Source: Amaranthus tricolor (lineage: Eukaryota; Streptophyta; Magnoliopsida; Caryophyllales; Amaranthaceae). Taken from it: a stretch of DNA of 64,000 nucleotides. Shown in pieces: positions 60,324 to 64,000 of the stretch (position 1 is its first letter; every line of letters starts with the position of its first letter). The stretch covers positions 13,973,439 through 14,037,438 of the forward strand of contig NC_080049.1 in NCBI RefSeq assembly GCF_026212465.1, in the 5' to 3' direction. The notes under the pieces were generated by a model that did no database searches, was not told where the DNA came from, and saw only the letters and a list, made by a program, of their open reading frames with translations. The position numbers and the translations under genes were made by a program.

Positions 60324-62894
60324 TTTCTTACCAACTCGTACTGGAATATTTGGCAGGGAAATTTACCTGTTCATATCAGCATGGATGCTTTAGCTGCTGC
60401 TGCATTAACGTATGATTATGAGGAAGGTCCCCAGTTGGTAAGTTTTCACCTCGATCTAATTTATGTTAGAAAATATATTCTATTTAGTAGTATCATTGAC
60501 TGCCAATGAGCTGCTGATATCTTATAATTAGGAAGCTTATTTTTTTGTATGACATTCATTAAACACATCAAAACGCAACACACCAACAATCTTCTCGCTC
60601 TATGCTCCCATTTGCGTACTTTTTGAACACACTCTGTACCTGTTATGTCGGTAGGTCTGCTTGTCACATACCTTCAATGCTGCACGTTGCGTGGATCAGC
60701 CTTCAGAATTGCTGCACTCACCCACTTCGACCCATAGCACCCTCATGTCACCAACCTATCTGTCCTTCCCCAAACATACTTGGTACCCACTAGTCACCAC
60801 CCACAACCACGGCATGGACACAACCTCTATTAGCCTGCACTCCCTGTTGGACCTATAGCAATGGTCATACACAGCTACTTGTTACGATATAACGTTGTCT
60901 TCTCACTAAATTTCTGCGCACACCACAGAATAGCCGCAGAGCAGTTCTATATCAACTGTTGCTGCACACGAGTAATTTACAATATTTGCATATTTCACAA
61001 CAAAGAAACACAACAGTATAAGAGACACAATATTTGGATCGTACCCCCATCATATCATGGTGTATCTAAGCAATGACTTGGGCTAGTATAAATCTTTAAG
61101 ATGTCACAGCAACAACGGCTTTCATGTTCTCAATTTTATCATGATTGGAGTAATTATGGTTATCTAGTGACACCTTTGCCCACGTACTAACCTTTACTGT
61201 TATACTAAAAAGAAATTTTCCCCAAATCGGTATTTAGTTTTCAAATTTGATTTTATTTCTTATATCAAATACTCCAGATTACGCAAAACAGTACGGAGTT
61301 CCTACTTCCTTGAATGTTTAGGTTAGAGCAAGCATGTAATTATTTCATTGATTTTAATTATTTCACAGGTTTCAAAGGGAATGTTTAGGTTAGAGCAAGC
61401 ATGGAATCTCGCACATCAGAACTCTCGACCAAAGATAGCTAGCAGTGTTGCTAATTCTGTTTCACAAGTTTGAAAGGGAATATTTAGGTCAGAGCAAGCA
61501 TGGAATCTCGCACAACAAGACTCTCGATCACAGAGAACTAGTACTGTTGCTATTCTTATTCAGGGTGTTCCTACTTCCTTGAATGTGAAACAAACATGGG
61601 GTATACCATCAAAATCACAACTTCCAGCTTCTTTTCCTAGTCGCTTAAGCACATTGCCGAACATTTCACCATTTTTACCTTCATTTTCCCAACCACCACC
61701 AAGTATAGCTCCAAATCAATCTTATGGTCACAATGGTCATTCATCTTCTTCATATGAGTCACAGTTTCAACCTGGAGTATCCTTAGAAGATTCATCCAAG
61801 TATGCTAATAATAAATCACAAACAAATGTATCTTCATCGCAACGAATTGACGATGGTTGTAGTGCTGATGAGGATGATGAGGTTGCATCAGTTTGAAGAA
61901 TCCAATTGAGATAGTTGGTAATATTTTTTTTCTAATACTGTATTTATGTGCGGGCTATGTAGTTGATTAATACACTAAGTTGCATGATAGCTTCTTAATT
62001 ATAATGTGTACTTTTTAATTATGCTAATGGAAATCATATTGTGCTTTAGATGCAAATGGAGATTGCAAACTCAAGCATAACATGAAAGTCAGAGATGTCT
62101 ATAAATTGCAAGAGGGTGAAAAGGTTGTAGTCCATGTCAATGAATATGGACAACCTATTGAAGATGCTAGAAGAGTCTTAACTAGGTGGATGACAAAATT
62201 AGTGAAGCAACCAAATTTATGTCCTCCAGATGTTAAAGATTTCCATGAGCTAAAAGAAATTTGCGGTTGTCATCTACTAAGATTAGTTCGGGTACATAAT
62301 TCTTTATGTTTGATGTCAAATTCATAATTTTTTTTGGTTTCTAACTCATGATTTCACATTCATTCTATTCTTATACTAACGGGTGAACTTGTGATATATG
62401 TGCAGGAGAGATTTTCTTTTCCTAATCAAGATAATGTAGACCGTGCTTTGTTATCTATGTTTGATGCCAAATTCAGCAAAATAAGTATAAGATAACAAAG
62501 AAACTTTACAAACTTTACATTTACATTTGATATGTTACATAAAAGCATTTTTCAATTTTATATTGTGCATATACTATTCAAATATTTAATTTCAATATCT
62601 ATTTTTATTGTAGGATGATAGTATATTTACTTCTTAATGGAAGTATAGTTATATTAACAAATTTAAGTATCATAATTATTTATATAATGATAGCTCTAAT
62701 CGTGAAGCTTTTAAATGTTATTAACAGTTATGTGACAATTGTAAGTGTCACCATTGTTGTGACAATTAAATGTGTTATATTTTAATTTGTGACAAGCTAA
62801 TTTGTGACACTTCTTGCAAGTGTCACTAAATATTTTAGTGACATGTTTAAGTGCCATGATATTGATACAAAAATTGTCAAAATTAGGATGATAA
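60324..62894 (+). mobile_element. CACTA remnant, copy B, right part
   Basis: Resumes at the counterpart of 15378. It contains the copy B version of the second-gene remnant and the right subterminal repeats (62730-62890). It lacks the 80-bp block of copy A but has 36 bp (62841-62876: ACATGTTTAAGTGCC...) that copy A lacks. Confidence 0.55.
61368..62495 (+). pseudogene. CACTA second-gene remnant, copy B
   Basis: Counterpart of 16503-17630. Exon blocks are: up to 61896 (open from 61579, Ser/Pro-rich, acidic end DEDDEVASV), 62050-62291 (VVHVNEYGQPIEDARRVL) and 62406-62495 (ERFSFPNQDNVDRALL, TAA). Compared with copy A, the ATG that could start the 138-codon frame is ATA here, and one residue in the Ser-rich part differs (SLEDSS, copy A SLGDSS). 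Same uncertain function. Confidence 0.5.
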
Positions 62895-63462
62895 GACCCA
62901 TTTTACTAATGGGACTAATCACCACTTTAGATACTCTGGCGGATTGGCCAGTTACTCGAAATTCTTGATTATTCCATTTCCTAATGTTAGCAATGTATAG
63001 TGGTCAAATAGGATTATTTTCGTCCCCGAGCCTTTTACTTTTTTTTCATAATATGAGAATTAAAATTAATCCATGTTTATCTACTTTTATCTATGTGAGG
63101 TGGAAAAAAAAAAGTCTCTACTCTGCTACAAAATTTATTTTCACAATAAATGGTAAGTTGTGTCTGATAAAGAAAACTTACAGTTCTCATTCTTATGTAA
63201 GTTGATAGTTTGGTATCTGGGGTAACCATGAAAAACTATAACTTGTGTTTCGTATATATGATGGGTTCTCTTTAAGCCTATGAAATGGTTTGAATGTTAT
63301 GAAAAGAAAAGTTAAGTTGTAAATTGCAATATTCATAAGTGTAAAAGCCTTGCCTAATGTAACGATGATTTGTAATTTTTGTAATACTAGTAATTGTTAT
63401 ATTGTGATTCATAATCTCAATGTGTGTAGCATGATGTGTGTGTGGATGGTTGAAATAAGAGG
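62895..63462. other. Spacer between CACTA remnant and copia LTR, copy B
   Basis: Counterpart of 18011-18560. No gene recognised. The small open frames at 62984-63205 and 63278-63478 have counterparts in copy A but no domain. Confidence 0.4.
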
Positions 63463-64000
63463 TGTTATTAGTGCTCATGAAAGAAGAGTATGGTCAGAGT
63501 GTTTCACAAGCAGCTCAAATATATAGCTCGACCCTAGTTGCTGGTCGCTCGACTGGATGCAAGATGGCTCGACTGGGTCGACCAATGTACAGGAAGTCAA
63601 GTGCAACCTCTGTTCTTGGTTATTGTTTTGCACGTGTTCTATTTGTTATCCATCCTCAACTCTTAGCCTTATAAATGCTCATGGTAAACATCATTTGTAT
63701 ATCATTTACATGGTAATCAAGAGAGAAACACATTGTAATCCTCTTGTAAGTGAGATTGATCTAGATAGAGAGGGAGCCACAAATTAGGGTTCTTGAGTAA
63801 ATTGGGGGTTTTCAATTACTCTTGTAAAATTTATAGTTTATTCATTCTCCATTGTTAGAATTGATTAGTGTATGTAATAAAAATTAATCAATACAATTTT
63901 CTTCATTCATTGGGTGGGTTTTATAGTCTAATATCAATTGATATTAAGATTTTTTCCACCTTCCAATTCTTGGTGTGTTTGATTATTCTCTTTACATTTT
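63463..64000 (+). mobile_element. Copia LTR, copy B (cut by the window end)
   Basis: Begins TGTTATTAGTGCTC, the counterpart of 18561, with the same TATAAAT. The LTR should end about 58 bp past the window. Only scattered substitutions and a 3-bp indel separate it from copy A. Confidence 0.65.

Larger units (their letters stand above)
43100..64000 (+). repeat. Segmental duplication, copy B (interrupted by the copia array)
   Basis: Direct, same-orientation copy of 9977-19098. Up to 45950 it matches copy A up to 14709. From 60324 it resumes at copy A 15378. So the copia array replaces 668 bp. Other differences are the array contraction, absence of the 80-bp block of copy A and presence of a 36-bp stretch (62841-62876) that copy A lacks. 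It continues past the window end. Confidence 0.92.

Overview
This window reads as repeat-rich plant (eudicot-type) nuclear DNA. The evidence is Ty1/copia and Ty3/gypsy (Athila/Tat-like) polyproteins, CACTA (En/Spm) transposases with plant-style introns, long LTRs, minisatellites and an AT-rich background. No intact host gene, rRNA or tRNA gene, CRISPR array or bacterial-type operon is visible. Species cannot be named from the sequence.

Layout. 1-5,230: AT-rich DNA with a small LTR-like repeat, a broken piece of an MscS-like mechanosensitive channel gene (2,962-3,471) and a very decayed copia element on the minus strand. 5,585-14,255: an 8.7 kb minisatellite with a 42-bp unit built from six related heptamers. 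14,300-18,010: the left end and second gene of a CACTA remnant. 18,561-20,340: a copia LTR and gag fragment. 20,395-23,226: a gypsy RT scrap and at least three further CACTA-type ends. 23,640-42,760: one Athila-like gypsy element on the minus strand, split by two nested insertions. These are a 3.5 kb solo LTR (27,570-31,061) and a complete 9.74 kb CACTA element (31,800-41,540, target duplication CCA). 43,100-64,000: a second, direct copy of 9,977-19,098 (minisatellite, CACTA remnant, copia LTR). A tandem array of three copia elements with shared LTRs (45,951-60,323) is inserted in it.

Most notable points. (1) The copia array has an exact 4,721-bp period. All three copies carry the same five in-frame stop codons and no frameshift, so the array was amplified as DNA after the element was already broken. 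(2) The minisatellite has a 7/14/42-bp hierarchy, and because 42 is a multiple of three it leaves long but probably meaningless open frames on the minus strand. (3) The CACTA element has clear ends, a target duplication, subterminal motifs, two adjoining genes that meet in different frames, and a 136-bp tandem repeat with a five-unit higher order inside its last intron.

These parts do not form a pathway. They record layered transposition, unequal recombination and segmental duplication. I did not find a convincing new functional system. The best leads are the mechanism that built the dead-copia array and the minisatellite hierarchy.
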